From assembly GCA_938048455.1 (NCBI GenBank), contig CALIUY010000018.1, positions 24,431 through 88,430 of the forward strand: a stretch of 64,000 bases of DNA. The letters run 5' to 3'. This document shows positions 35,931 through 43,778 of the stretch, in pieces. Positions within the stretch are counted from its first letter, which is position 1. Each line of letters begins with the position of its first letter. Source of the stretch: an uncultured Desulfobacterales bacterium. Lineage in GTDB: Bacteria; Desulfobacterota; Desulfobacteria; Desulfobacterales; SpSt-501. The notes under the pieces are model-generated. The model was not told the DNA's origin. It saw nothing but the letters and a program-made list of their open reading frames with translations, and did no database searches. The position numbers and the translations under genes were made by a program.

Positions 35931-37352
35931 TCAGGGCCGGATCGCGATCGTCGGAAACAAGCCCGCCGCCTCCCCTTCGGGATAGGGCTGGATCAGCTGG
36001 TACGAAATCTTCTGCGTCTGCTGGGCGTGGCCCCGGCGGGAATTCCCGTCGAAATAAGCGCCGTTGGCCTCGAGAATGTGCTCGATGCGGTGCCGGAAAC
36101 CCTCGACGAAGGCGCTCCCGCTGCCCCGGAAGCGCATGCCGCCGCGCTCGAGTTTCCCCTCGCAGCGGGCAAGCTCGGCAAGCGGCAGGCAGTGCTCGGC
36201 CAGATCCTGCCCCCTCCGGATCATTCCCCAGACGAGATGATCCTCGGGGACGGCGAGCGGCTCTTCCACGTCGATGATCGTGTGCGGCATTACGATGCAG
36301 CCCCGCCCGATCGCAAGCCGCCCCCCCGCCGAAGCCTGCAGAAAGGCGTTGAAACCCACGAAGACCCGCTCTCCCAGATCGGCGCGGATGACCTTCGCCC
36401 CGTGCGCGGTGACGTTGCGGCCGGAAAATCGGGAGTCCAGGATGATGCAGTTTTCCTGGGCGTTCGAACCGTCACCCAAAACGCTGTTTTCGATGTAGGC
36501 CCGCTGGGCCACGAGCACGTTGCGGCCGATCCGGGTTTTCGGCCGGACGGCCGCGTAACGGCTGAGGGAAGACCCCTCCGGCACCGCAATCGGGACCGCC
36601 AGGTGGACCACATCGAAGACGGGCTGGAATTCGCCCTCGTAGCGGTCGATGAAATCGATGAGCCGGCCGCGGGGCGGCCCCCCGGGCGCGAAGTCCACAT
36701 AAGCGGCGAGCTCGCGCTCGGGATGACGGTAGAAGAAATCGAAGCGCTCCGAGGCCCGGATCCAGAGCGTCCCCGGCAGGATTTCGCGGTGGGCGATCTC
36801 CCCGGTCTGGAGGTAGCTGAACGCCCCGACCACGCAATGCCGCAGGGTGGTCAGATCCACCGTGGCAAAGGGCCCGAGGAAGCAGCCCTCGGTGATCGAC
36901 CCGTGGATGTTCGCGAAGTGAGCGGCGACCGTGTTCTGGATCCGCAATTCTTCCGGCTGCTCGGGGTCGTGGGAATGGTTGTGCACGAGGGTTTTGATCA
37001 GCAGACTGTCGCGGATGCGGATGCGTTCGTCCTCCTCGAGGGGGATCTCGAAGCCGCCGCAGCGGAAGATCTCGCCGCGGCGTTTGAGTTCGTCACCGCG
37101 GACGTCGCTTTTGTACAGGATGGAATCGGAGACGACGCATTTGCCCAAAAAGGAACTGCCGGCGAGACTCGAACGCCGGAAACGGAAATCGAGCGGGTGA
37201 TGGGGCGTGATGCCGTAAAAGGCGTAAAATTGCGTAAGCCTCTCGATCGGGAGGAGCCCCCGAACCCAGGGGCCGACATCGAAGAGCGGCTCGCGCAGGT
37301 TCACGTTGACGCGCAGGATGATGCGCTCGAGCAGCTGCCGCAATCGTTCCAT
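35931..37352 (-). CDS. Left-handed beta-helix (hexapeptide repeat) protein
   Basis: This 473-residue protein shows hexapeptide-like turns between about residues 140 and 370 (for example IHGSITEGCFLGPFATVDL and TRIGRNVLVAQRAYIENSV), the fold of LpxA/GlmU acyltransferases and gamma carbonic anhydrases. The catalytic type is not evident. Three short regions rich in His and Asp (HNHSHDPEQPEE) may bind a metal. It lies 32 bases behind the DASS permease, so a link to the transported compound is inferred. The ATG at 37352 is the first credible start. Confidence 0.72.
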   Translation of the reverse strand: MERLRQLLERIILRVNVNLREPLFDVGPWVRGLLPIERLTQFYAFYGITPHHPLDFRFRRSSLAGSSFLGKCVVSDSILYKSDVRGDELKRRGEIFRCGGFEIPLEEDERIRIRDSLLIKTLVHNHSHDPEQPEELRIQNTVAAHFANIHGSITEGCFLGPFATVDLTTLRHCVVGAFSYLQTGEIAHREILPGTLWIRASERFDFFYRHPERELAAYVDFAPGGPPRGRLIDFIDRYEGEFQPVFDVVHLAVPIAVPEGSSLSRYAAVRPKTRIGRNVLVAQRAYIENSVLGDGSNAQENCIILDSRFSGRNVTAHGAKVIRADLGERVFVGFNAFLQASAGGRLAIGRGCIVMPHTIIDVEEPLAVPEDHLVWGMIRRGQDLAEHCLPLAELARCEGKLERGGMRFRGSGSAFVEGFRHRIEHILEANGAYFDGNSRRGHAQQTQKISYQLIQPYPEGEAAGLFPTIAIRP

Positions 37353-37384
37353 GATCCGCCCCCGGTTTTTCCTTCGGTCCGGTG

Positions 37385-38845
37385 TCAGGGAGCCAGGACC
37401 GTCATCCCCATGACCGGCCAGATGAGCAAAATCATCAGCCCCAGAACGGCCATCAAGAGCAGACTCGCCGGGATCCCCGCGGTGAAGAACTCCCCGGAGG
37501 AGAACTGGTTCGAGCTGTAAGCGATGGCGTTGGGCGCGGCCCCCACGAGGAGCAGAAAGGGCATGCCGGCCGTCGCCAGCGCGGCAAAGAGGATCACCTC
37601 GCTGCCCACACCGAGGTAGGGAGCGACGACGAGGGCGACCGGAAGCGAGATCGCGATCGCGGCCACGTTCATGATGAAGTTCGTCATGACCAAGACAAAG
37701 AAGGCCATGGCCATGACGAAGATGAACCAATGGGCGTCCTTGAAGAAGCCGAGCCACTGGATGGCGAGCCACTGCGCCGCTCCCGTCTGCCAGAGGCAGA
37801 AGCCGATGCTCATCGCCCCGGAGAAGAGCAGCACGATGTTCCAGGGGATGAGCTCGAGGTCGCTCAGATCGAGAATCCGAAAGACGAAGAACAGAATGGT
37901 CGCCACCAGCAGCACGGCCGACTTGTTGAAGGGCTGGAGCGCGGGGAGGAACGATTGGAGGGAGAGAAAGAGGATCGTCCCGAAAACGATGATCCCGGCC
38001 CCGATTTCGCGGCCGGAGAGCCTGCCCATCTCCGCGCTCAGATGGCGCGCCTTGTCCCGCAATCCGGGGATGCGGGCGTGCTCGGGCTTGAAAAACAGCC
38101 GGATGAGCAACCACAGCAGAATCACCATCCCCCAGCCGATGGGAGCCATGTAATAGGTGAGCTCGAAGAAGGAGATCTCCTTGCCGGCGATCTCTTTGAA
38201 GAAGCCGATCGCCACGATGCCGCGCGCCGCCCCGAGCAGGGTGATGATGCTTCCCGCCCCGGCGACGAAGGCCATGCCGATGAAGAGCCCCTTGCCGAAG
38301 CGCGTGGGGGTCTTGTCGGTCGTGTAGAGCGAGTAGATGGACAGCAGCAGCGGATACATCGTCGCCGCGACCGCCGTGTGGGCCATGATGTGAGTGAGCA
38401 AGGCCGTCACGACGAAGCAGCCGAGGTAGATCCGCGTCGTGCTCTCGCCCACGATGAGCAGCATCTTGTAGGCGAGCCGCTTGGTCAAGCCCACCTTGGT
38501 GAAAACGGCGCCGATGGTGAGCGAGCCGAAGATGAAGAGGACCGAAGGGTCCATGAAATCCTTGAAGGCCTCGCTCGCCGGGCGGATGAAAAAAAGGGCC
38601 TGCACCACGCCGATCAGCAGCCCCGTGACTCCGATCGGCAGCACCTCGAAGACCCAGTAGGTGCCGGCGAGCAGAAAGAGCGCAATCGCCCCTTTGCCCT
38701 GCGGGCTCAGCGGAAAATGCTTGCCCAGGGGATCGACGGCGTCCGGCCAGGCCGGCGCATAGTAGACGATGGCGAAGAGGACGGCTCCGAGGAGGAGAAA
38801 GATCACCCGTTTCGTGTCGATCCCTTTCCCTTGGGCTTGCGCCAT
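37385..38845 (-). CDS. SLC13/DASS family sodium-anion symporter
   Basis: This 486-residue permease has about 12 membrane spans and the family signature LLLVGAAPNAIAYSSNQF near residue 430, with an SN-type sodium/substrate motif. The family takes up dicarboxylates, citrate, sulfate or related anions. GGGAGGATC lies before the ATG. It heads the - strand operon with the beta-helix protein, Cache kinase and receiver, so uptake and sensing of one anion are probably linked. Confidence 0.9.
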   Translation of the reverse strand: MAQAQGKGIDTKRVIFLLLGAVLFAIVYYAPAWPDAVDPLGKHFPLSPQGKGAIALFLLAGTYWVFEVLPIGVTGLLIGVVQALFFIRPASEAFKDFMDPSVLFIFGSLTIGAVFTKVGLTKRLAYKMLLIVGESTTRIYLGCFVVTALLTHIMAHTAVAATMYPLLLSIYSLYTTDKTPTRFGKGLFIGMAFVAGAGSIITLLGAARGIVAIGFFKEIAGKEISFFELTYYMAPIGWGMVILLWLLIRLFFKPEHARIPGLRDKARHLSAEMGRLSGREIGAGIIVFGTILFLSLQSFLPALQPFNKSAVLLVATILFFVFRILDLSDLELIPWNIVLLFSGAMSIGFCLWQTGAAQWLAIQWLGFFKDAHWFIFVMAMAFFVLVMTNFIMNVAAIAISLPVALVVAPYLGVGSEVILFAALATAGMPFLLLVGAAPNAIAYSSNQFSSGEFFTAGIPASLLLMAVLGLMILLIWPVMGMTVLAP

Positions 38846-39069
38846 GACAGGATCCTCCCTCTTTTTGTAACGGAGTCGGCACTTCAGGCGGGAAGGCTTC
38901 CGCCTATCACGAATCCCCGCAATTTGGCAATGGATTTGAGCGCCGATCCGATGCCGGCGGCAAGACTTGGAAAAAGAAGGCCCTGGGGATCAGGGGCTGG
39001 GGGCGGCGGCGCGGATCGGCTCCGCTCGATGCGGCCGGGCGGCGGCGAGCAACTCCACGGTGCGGCTTT

Positions 39070-39672
39070 TCATTTCCGCTCCTCCGACGGCGTCGGCTCT
39101 TCCCGTCTGCGATAGCCGTACCAGGCCGAGGGGCGCCCCCGTTCCTCGCCCACCTGAATCCAGCGGCGGGTGAAAGGCCCGGCGAGAAGCGCTTCCACTT
39201 CTTCCGGGGCGATCCCGCGGATCCGTCCGCCCACCCGGCGCGGAAACCAGGCGTAGAGCATGTAATCCGCCCCCGGCCGGAGCAGACGGACGAGTTCTTG
39301 GACGTAGCGCCCGCGTTCCTGCGGTTTCAAGCCGAGCAGGCAGCCGATGTCGAGGGCATAATCGTAAGGCCCACGGAGGCTCTCCAGCCGGGTCACATCG
39401 GCGAGGAGAAACTCGACGGCGACCCCGGCCTGCCGCGCTTTGCGTCGCGCGGTGTAAATGGCCTTGGGGGAAAAATCGACCGCCGTAACCCTCCAGCCGT
39501 GGCGGGCGAGCGTGATCGCATTCGTCCCGGTGCCGCAGCCGAGATCGAGAGCCCTCCCCGGCGTGGCGGCGGCCAGAAAGGCCATCACCTCGGGCGGCGT
39601 CACGTTCGTGTCCCAGGGAGTGTTGCCGCGCCAGTAGCGCCACTCGAAGCGCAGGCGCTCCCCCAGCCCCAT
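39070..39672 (-). CDS. Class I SAM-dependent methyltransferase
   Basis: This 200-residue enzyme has LDLGCGTGTNAITLARHG (SAM loop), AVDFSPKAI and LLADVTRL, close to the TehB/thiopurine methyltransferase type that methylates small thiols, tellurite or selenite. It starts with an N-terminal NTPWDTNVTPPE typical of that group. A terminator-like structure lies only 33 bases ahead of its ATG (39705-39744), behind a promoter at 39809-39837, so its expression may be attenuated. Confidence 0.88.
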   Translation of the reverse strand: MGLGERLRFEWRYWRGNTPWDTNVTPPEVMAFLAAATPGRALDLGCGTGTNAITLARHGWRVTAVDFSPKAIYTARRKARQAGVAVEFLLADVTRLESLRGPYDYALDIGCLLGLKPQERGRYVQELVRLLRPGADYMLYAWFPRRVGGRIRGIAPEEVEALLAGPFTRRWIQVGEERGRPSAWYGYRRREEPTPSEERK

Positions 39673-39704
39673 CGCCGTTCTTTCTCGAAGAAAGGGCCGG
39701 GGGC

Positions 39705-39744
39705 AAAAAAGCCCGCCAGAGGCATTGCGCAACGCCCCGCGGGC
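39705..39744 (-). terminator. Intrinsic terminator inside a methyltransferase leader
   Basis: On the - strand GCCCGC (39744-39739) pairs with GCGGGC (39716-39711) around an inner stem-loop with GGCGTTGC/GCAATGCC arms, followed by six T residues (39710-39705). It lies between a good promoter and the methyltransferase start. Confidence 0.7.
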
Positions 39745-39782
39745 CTTCGTGACCCCGCCCCGAGAATCGCCGTTTTCAGGGC

Positions 39783-39798
39783 CATGCCTTCGGGCATG
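39783..39798 (-). other. Hairpin at the start of the methyltransferase leader
   Basis: CATGCC and GGCATG enclose CGAA on the - strand, at the predicted 5' end of the leader RNA. A hairpin with the same CGAA loop and similar position occurs in the tonB leader (41504-41523). Confidence 0.55.
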
Positions 39799-39808
39799 AA
39801 GCTGGTTT

Positions 39809-39837
39809 TCTGTAGCGATTGCCGGGCCCGAAGTCAA
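39809..39837 (-). promoter_or_regulatory. Promoter of the methyltransferase leader
   Basis: On the - strand TTGACT (39837-39832) and TACAGA (39814-39809) are separated by 17 bases. The expected start near 39802 gives a roughly 98-base RNA ending at the terminator. Confidence 0.6.
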
Positions 39838-39924
39838 TCGAGGACGCTTGCACGGCGCCGGAGGGATGCTAAACTGATGGTCAGCGGACCCGGCCGGCCT
39901 TGGGCATCCGATGTGGAGGCCGTC

Positions 39925-40533
39925 ATGCGTTACCGAGGATGGATTTTCTTCGTCGCCGCACTCGGTGCGGCGGCCTGCGCGACCTCGCCTTTCAAGACCA
40001 CCTGGAAGGCCGCAGACGAAAAGCCGCTGTCGCTGCGGGGCCGCACGATGGCGGCGATCTGTTTGAGCGATGTCGAGGCCCTGCGCCGCAACGCCGAGCA
40101 GGCGATCGTGGAAGAAATCGGCGCCCGCGGCGGCTCCGGCCTGGCCGGCTACACGGTGCTCGACGCCGAGGCCACGGCCGATCGCGCGCGCGGCTTTTCG
40201 CTGCTGCGCGCACGGGGGGCCGAACTCGCCCTGGTCATTCGCGCCGCCTCGCGCGAGCGCGACACGCTCCGGGTCCACCCGTGGTTCGGGGGCGGGCTGG
40301 GCGGCTGGGGCGGAAGAGGAATCGGCTGGGGCTGGGGGGTTTTTTACGACCCGGCTTACGCTGATCCCGAAACGGCCGTCACGGTCGAGATCCGCCTCTA
40401 TGCGATGGAAGGCGAACGGCTCCTCTGGGCGGCGGCAAGCCAGGCGCGCGTCCCCTCGGACTGGGTCGCGTTCCTGCGGGGGCTCGCGCGCGAGGCGCTC
40501 GCCCGCATGGAAACCGAGGGCGTCCTCTACTGA
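39925..40533 (+). CDS. Envelope lipoprotein with Gly/Trp-rich stretch
   Basis: This 202-residue protein has a lipoprotein signal (hydrophobic to LGAAAC, lipidated Cys18). The body has a tract GGLGGWGGRGIGWGWG near residue 120 and resembles DUF4136-like outer-membrane lipoproteins, whose function is unknown. GGAGG precedes the ATG at 39925. Its 3' end overlaps the convergent DUF3786 gene by 7 bases. Confidence 0.75.
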   Translation: MRYRGWIFFVAALGAAACATSPFKTTWKAADEKPLSLRGRTMAAICLSDVEALRRNAEQAIVEEIGARGGSGLAGYTVLDAEATADRARGFSLLRARGAELALVIRAASRERDTLRVHPWFGGGLGGWGGRGIGWGWGVFYDPAYADPETAVTVEIRLYAMEGERLLWAAASQARVPSDWVAFLRGLAREALARMETEGVLY

Positions 40534-41366
40534 AGGAGGGATGGCTCCGTCGCCGGGGCCTCCTCGCCCCCGTGGCGGTGGGCAAGGCGCGTAAACATCT
40601 GGGCCAGCCCCACCCCGAGGGCGAAACAGGCCCCGATGTCGAGGTTGCGGTCGGCCGTCTCGTCGAAGAAGACGTTCAGCTCCGAGTCCATCCCCTCCGC
40701 GGGTCGCCAGTAGCAGATCATGAACGGCACCCGCGGCAGCGGATCGAGCACGACGGAAATGTCGGAGGCGAATTGCGGCGCCACCTCCCGGCCGCCGAAG
40801 AGGTGCACCATGTCGTCGAAAAGGCCGGTGTAGGTGTCGGCGACCCGGCGCAGAGACTCCTCGCATCGTTTTCGGAAAAGCGCCCAGCGCTCGCGTCCGC
40901 CCTTCAACTCCCGGAAGGAGACCCAGCGGCCGGTCGGCTCGAGCCCCTCGCCGTAGAGCACGTAGGTGAGAAAGGGGATTGCGACCCAGGGATTCACGTG
41001 AATGTCCGTGTGGAAGTCGCCGTGTGCGTCGACGGCGAAATCCTTGCCCAGGATCTTGAGCGCGATCTTGCCGTCTTTCGCCTCGGCCCCGATGCGGGCC
41101 GCCGCCGCCGCGACGTCGAGCCGGGCGAGCTCCGCGCGCAGTTTCGCGAAATGGGCCGTCCCCTCGGCCTCGGGAACCTTGGAGGGATCCGGGCCCGCAG
41201 CATACTCGCGGAGGACCTGCGGGTCGAGCCGCGGGCATTCCTCGAGCCGGCGCATCCCGCGGAAGACGGCCCCCGCGAAGGCCAGGCAGGTCTTCTCCCC
41301 GCAGTTGCCGCAATTCGATTTTTCAAGCCGCTGGAAGAGCTCAAAGGCGTTCTGCAGGCGCTTCAT
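40527..41366 (-). CDS. DUF3786 protein with corrinoid-protein-like 4Fe-4S motif
   Basis: Residues 17-46 hold Cys19, Cys22, Cys27 and Cys44 in the C-x2-C-x4-C-x16-C arrangement of the 4Fe-4S domain of corrinoid iron-sulfur proteins (NCGNCGEKTCLAFA). The remaining 230 residues form a DUF3786 domain of unknown role. In CODH/ACS systems this Fe-S type serves reductive activation of the corrinoid. The nearby cobalamin cluster makes a corrinoid link plausible, but this is inference. GGGAGG precedes the ATG at 41366. Confidence 0.82.
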   Translation of the reverse strand: MKRLQNAFELFQRLEKSNCGNCGEKTCLAFAGAVFRGMRRLEECPRLDPQVLREYAAGPDPSKVPEAEGTAHFAKLRAELARLDVAAAAARIGAEAKDGKIALKILGKDFAVDAHGDFHTDIHVNPWVAIPFLTYVLYGEGLEPTGRWVSFRELKGGRERWALFRKRCEESLRRVADTYTGLFDDMVHLFGGREVAPQFASDISVVLDPLPRVPFMICYWRPAEGMDSELNVFFDETADRNLDIGACFALGVGLAQMFTRLAHRHGGEEAPATEPSLLQ

Positions 41367-41470
41367 CGGACAACCCCTCCCTGCTTTTCCCGAAACCGAT
41401 CTTTTCCTTGATAGACACTCCCTTTCGCCGGAGCAAGGGCCGCTCGCCACGGTTTTCCTCGGAGCGCGGT

Positions 41471-41499
41471 TTGACAGGCCGAAAGGGGCATGGTAAAAG
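41471..41499 (+). promoter_or_regulatory. Promoter of the tonB-exbBD operon leader
   Basis: TTGACA (41471-41476) and TAAAAG (41494-41499) with exactly 17 bases between form one of the best sigma-70 promoters in the window. The expected transcript start is near 41506, 130 bases ahead of the first gene. Confidence 0.75.
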
Positions 41500-41503
41500 T
41501 TTC

Positions 41504-41523
41504 GCGGATGCCGAAGCATCCGC
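41504..41523 (+). other. Leader hairpin with CGAA loop
   Basis: GCGGATGC and GCATCCGC form a perfect 8-base stem around CGAA at or next to the predicted transcript start. Its position and loop match the hairpin at 39783-39798. Confidence 0.6.
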
Positions 41524-41542
41524 GGGCGGGAAATCGGATCGA

Positions 41543-41578
41543 GGCCACGAAGGCGCGTTTTCCTTCGTGGCCTTTTCT
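41543..41578 (+). terminator. Intrinsic terminator ahead of the tonB operon
   Basis: GGCCACGAAGG (41543-41553) pairs perfectly with CCTTCGTGGCC (41562-41572) across an 8-base loop, followed by TTTTCT. It lies between the promoter and the first gene, so it either ends a roughly 75-base RNA or attenuates the operon. Confidence 0.8.
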
Positions 41579-41634
41579 GTTGCTGTCGGCCGGAGCCCCT
41601 CGGCCGGGGAGATCCTTTTCGCCAGGAGAAGCCC

Positions 41635-41931
41635 ATGCACCAGGACGAACGCCATACCCCCAGCGCGAGCCCCTCTTCCGGCTCTAGACCCCCGGAGCGC
41701 GCAAAGCTCAGGATCCGCCTCGAGCACGCGTTGCGCCACAGCGCGGAACACGGCGCGGGCTACGAGGCTTTGGCCCGCGAAGCCGAGCGGCTCGGGGAAA
41801 CGGAGGCGGCCCACAGGCTGCAGGCCCTGAGTCGGCTGACCGCCGAGCAGTCGCGGCTGCTCGAAGAGGCGCTCGCCGCCCTCGGCCCGATCGATGCCCT
41901 TTCCTTGACGCCGGCCGATCGAAGCCGTTAA
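41635..41931 (+). CDS. Small His-containing helical protein
   Basis: This 98-residue protein has a disordered first 25 residues, then a helix pair with LEHALRHSAEHGAGYEALA, a His pattern resembling small helical proteins seen beside metal and corrinoid uptake genes in anaerobes. Its function is unknown; metal binding is a guess from the His spacing. GGAGAAG lies before the ATG. It is first in the unit leading to tonB, exbB and exbD. Confidence 0.7.
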   Translation: MHQDERHTPSASPSSGSRPPERAKLRIRLEHALRHSAEHGAGYEALAREAERLGETEAAHRLQALSRLTAEQSRLLEEALAALGPIDALSLTPADRSR

Positions 41932-41982
41932 AGATGAACTTTTCGTAGCCTCTTCGAGGCTCCGGAAGCGGAGCGACGGTTC

Positions 41983-42705
41983 ATGCGTTTGATCCCGGCG
42001 ATAACCATCTCGCTTGCCGCCCATGCGGCGCTGGCCCTGCTGCCGGCGGCCATGAGCGCACCGCGCCTGTCGGAAACGATCGAGGTGGCTTTCGTGATCG
42101 AAACGCCGCCTCCTCCGTCCTCGCCCGCCCCCCCGCCGGAGATCACCGCTTCCCCGACGCCCGCTTCGCTCCCCCCGCCCCTCGTCGAGGCCAAGCCTCC
42201 CCCGGCCCCGCCGAAACCGAAGCCCCGGCCCCGGCCGGCGGCCGAGCCTGCGCCGCCGCCTCCCGATCCCGCCCCCCCGGCGGAGATCGTTCTCGAAACC
42301 CCGGCTCCGGCGGAGGAGAGACCCGAGCCCGCGCCGGTTGCGGCGCCCGCCGCTTCCTCTGCCGCCCTGTTCGCCGCCGTCCCCCCGGCGGAGAAGGATC
42401 CGCCGCCTTCTCTGTTCGGAACCAGCGGGGCTCCGACTTTCCTGAAGCGGGTGCTGCCCCGCTACCCGCGCCTTGCCCGCGAAATGGGCCGTGAGGGGAC
42501 CGTGGTCCTGGCGCTCGCGATCGACGCCGAGGGACGGCTCGCGGAGGTCGAGGTTCTCGAAAGCGCGGGCTCCGACTTCGACGAGGAGGCCCTGCGGGCG
42601 GTGCGGGCCTCGAGCTTCCGGCCGGCCCAGCGCGACGGCCGGCCCGTCGCCTGCCGGGCGATCCTGCCCGTCAAATTCGTCCTGAAAGGCTCGGCGCATG
42701 ATTGA
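41983..42705 (+). CDS. tonB: TonB energy transducer
   Basis: This 240-residue protein has a membrane anchor (residues 5-24), a Pro/Glu/Lys-rich periplasm-spanning region (38-140) and a TonB C-terminal domain (LPRYPRLAREMGREGTVVLA, then VLESAGSDFDEEALRAV and SSFRPAQRDGRPV). It couples the proton gradient, via ExbB-ExbD, to outer-membrane receptors; two receptors are encoded in this window (49572 and 60460). It overlaps exbB by 8 bases. Confidence 0.92.
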   Translation: MRLIPAITISLAAHAALALLPAAMSAPRLSETIEVAFVIETPPPPSSPAPPPEITASPTPASLPPPLVEAKPPPAPPKPKPRPRPAAEPAPPPPDPAPPAEIVLETPAPAEERPEPAPVAAPAASSAALFAAVPPAEKDPPPSLFGTSGAPTFLKRVLPRYPRLAREMGREGTVVLALAIDAEGRLAEVEVLESAGSDFDEEALRAVRASSFRPAQRDGRPVACRAILPVKFVLKGSAHD

Positions 42706-43246
42706 TTTCTTCTGGAAAGGCGGGCCGCTCATGTGGCCCATTCTCTTTTGCTCGGTGACCGCGCTCGCCCTGATCCTCGCCAAAGGGATCCAGTTCCACG
42801 GCGTCCGCCGGAGGCTTGCAGCGGAAGTGGACGAGCTGCTGGCCCGGCCGCCGCGCGAGCTCGCCTCCCTCATGGCGGAGGCGCGACGCGGCACCGACCG
42901 CGAACGGCTTGCCCTGATCGGTACCCGCGCGGTGCGCGAACTCGAAAAAGGGTTGGGGGTGCTTTCGCTCATCGCCGGGATCACCCCCCTGCTCGGCCTC
43001 ACCGGCACGGTGACCGGAATGATCCAGGCCTTCATGAGCATCGCCGCCCACAGCGGAACCCGGATCGAACCCTCGATGGTGGCCGGCGGGATCTACGAGG
43101 CCCTGATCACGACCGCGGCCGGCCTCTTCGTCGCCGTGCCGACCCACGTGGCGTTGCACTTCCTCGAGGGCCGGCTCGACGGCATCGCCCTGCGCATGAA
43201 GTCCTTCACCCTCGCCGTCCTCGAAAGAAACCGCCATGGAGTTTGA
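42698..43246 (+). CDS. exbB: ExbB/TolQ-type proton channel protein
   Basis: This 182-residue MotA/TolQ/ExbB family protein has spans near residues 11-30, 87-109 and 130-150. The family region LGVLSLIAGITPLLGLTGTV and the following GMIQAF and GGIYEALITTAAGL are present. It is shorter than E. coli ExbB (244). It forms the inner-membrane motor with ExbD and TonB, which flank it with overlaps. Confidence 0.92.
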   Translation: MIDFFWKGGPLMWPILFCSVTALALILAKGIQFHGVRRRLAAEVDELLARPPRELASLMAEARRGTDRERLALIGTRAVRELEKGLGVLSLIAGITPLLGLTGTVTGMIQAFMSIAAHSGTRIEPSMVAGGIYEALITTAAGLFVAVPTHVALHFLEGRLDGIALRMKSFTLAVLERNRHGV

Positions 43247-43634
43247 GCGCCGGCGCCGGCGAAACGGCCGGATCGACCTCGCCCCGTTGGTCGATATCGT
43301 CTTCAACCTGCTGCTCTTTTTCCTCGTCACCTACAGCATTTCCTTTGACCCGGCGATCCGTGTGCGGCTGCCCGAATCCACCACGGCCGAATCCCGGGCC
43401 GACGAGCCTCTCACGATCAGTCTCACCCGGGAAGGAAGCGTCTTTCTCGGCGAACAGCCGGTCGCCCTCGAGGAGCTCACTTCCGTGTTGCAGGCGGGGT
43501 TGAGCTTCGTTCCGGAGCGCACGGTCCGCATCCGCGCCGACCGCGAGGCGGCCGTAGGCCTGCTGGTCCGGGTGATCGACCGCGTGCGCACGGCCGGATG
43601 CTCTTCTTTCAGCGTGGTCACCGAATCGCCGTAA
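43236..43634 (+). CDS. exbD: ExbD-type motor protein
   Basis: This 132-residue protein has a single span (residues 17-38) carrying the proton-relay Asp20 in PLVDIVFNLLLFFLV. A periplasmic domain with the usual ISLTREGSVFLGEQPV and RIRADREAAVGLLVRVID segments follows. It overlaps exbB by 11 bases and ends the operon. Confidence 0.92.
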   Translation: MEFERRRRRNGRIDLAPLVDIVFNLLLFFLVTYSISFDPAIRVRLPESTTAESRADEPLTISLTREGSVFLGEQPVALEELTSVLQAGLSFVPERTVRIRADREAAVGLLVRVIDRVRTAGCSSFSVVTESP

Positions 43635-43745
43635 CCCCGCCTTCCCCCTCTTCAGACGCCTCCGTTTCGCACCGCAAGGAAAGCGGAAGCCGCCGCCCCC
43701 CCCCGCGACGGAAAAGAGAAGCGCTCCGGGCCGGCGGCACGGCAA

Positions 43746-43765
43746 CCGGCGGCATGCGCCGCCGG
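43746..43765. terminator. GC-rich palindrome between convergent operons
   Basis: CCGGCGGC, ATGC, GCCGCCGG forms a perfect 8-base stem in the 144-base gap between exbD (+) and the last ABC gene (-). Neither side has a T-run, so it may stall both transcripts rather than act as a classic terminator. Confidence 0.4.
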
Positions 43766-43778
43766 GCCCCTCGGGAAA

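Noticed and set aside
35931..38882. Single 983-codon frame joining permease region and beta-helix protein
   Set aside because: Only the part from 37352 downward is the real gene. The rest is an out-of-frame reading of the DASS permease, which is well supported in another frame.
38925..38939. Sigma-54-like TGGCAA-N5-TTGA on the + strand
   Set aside because: It points toward genes encoded on the other strand and has no + gene within 900 bases; probably chance.
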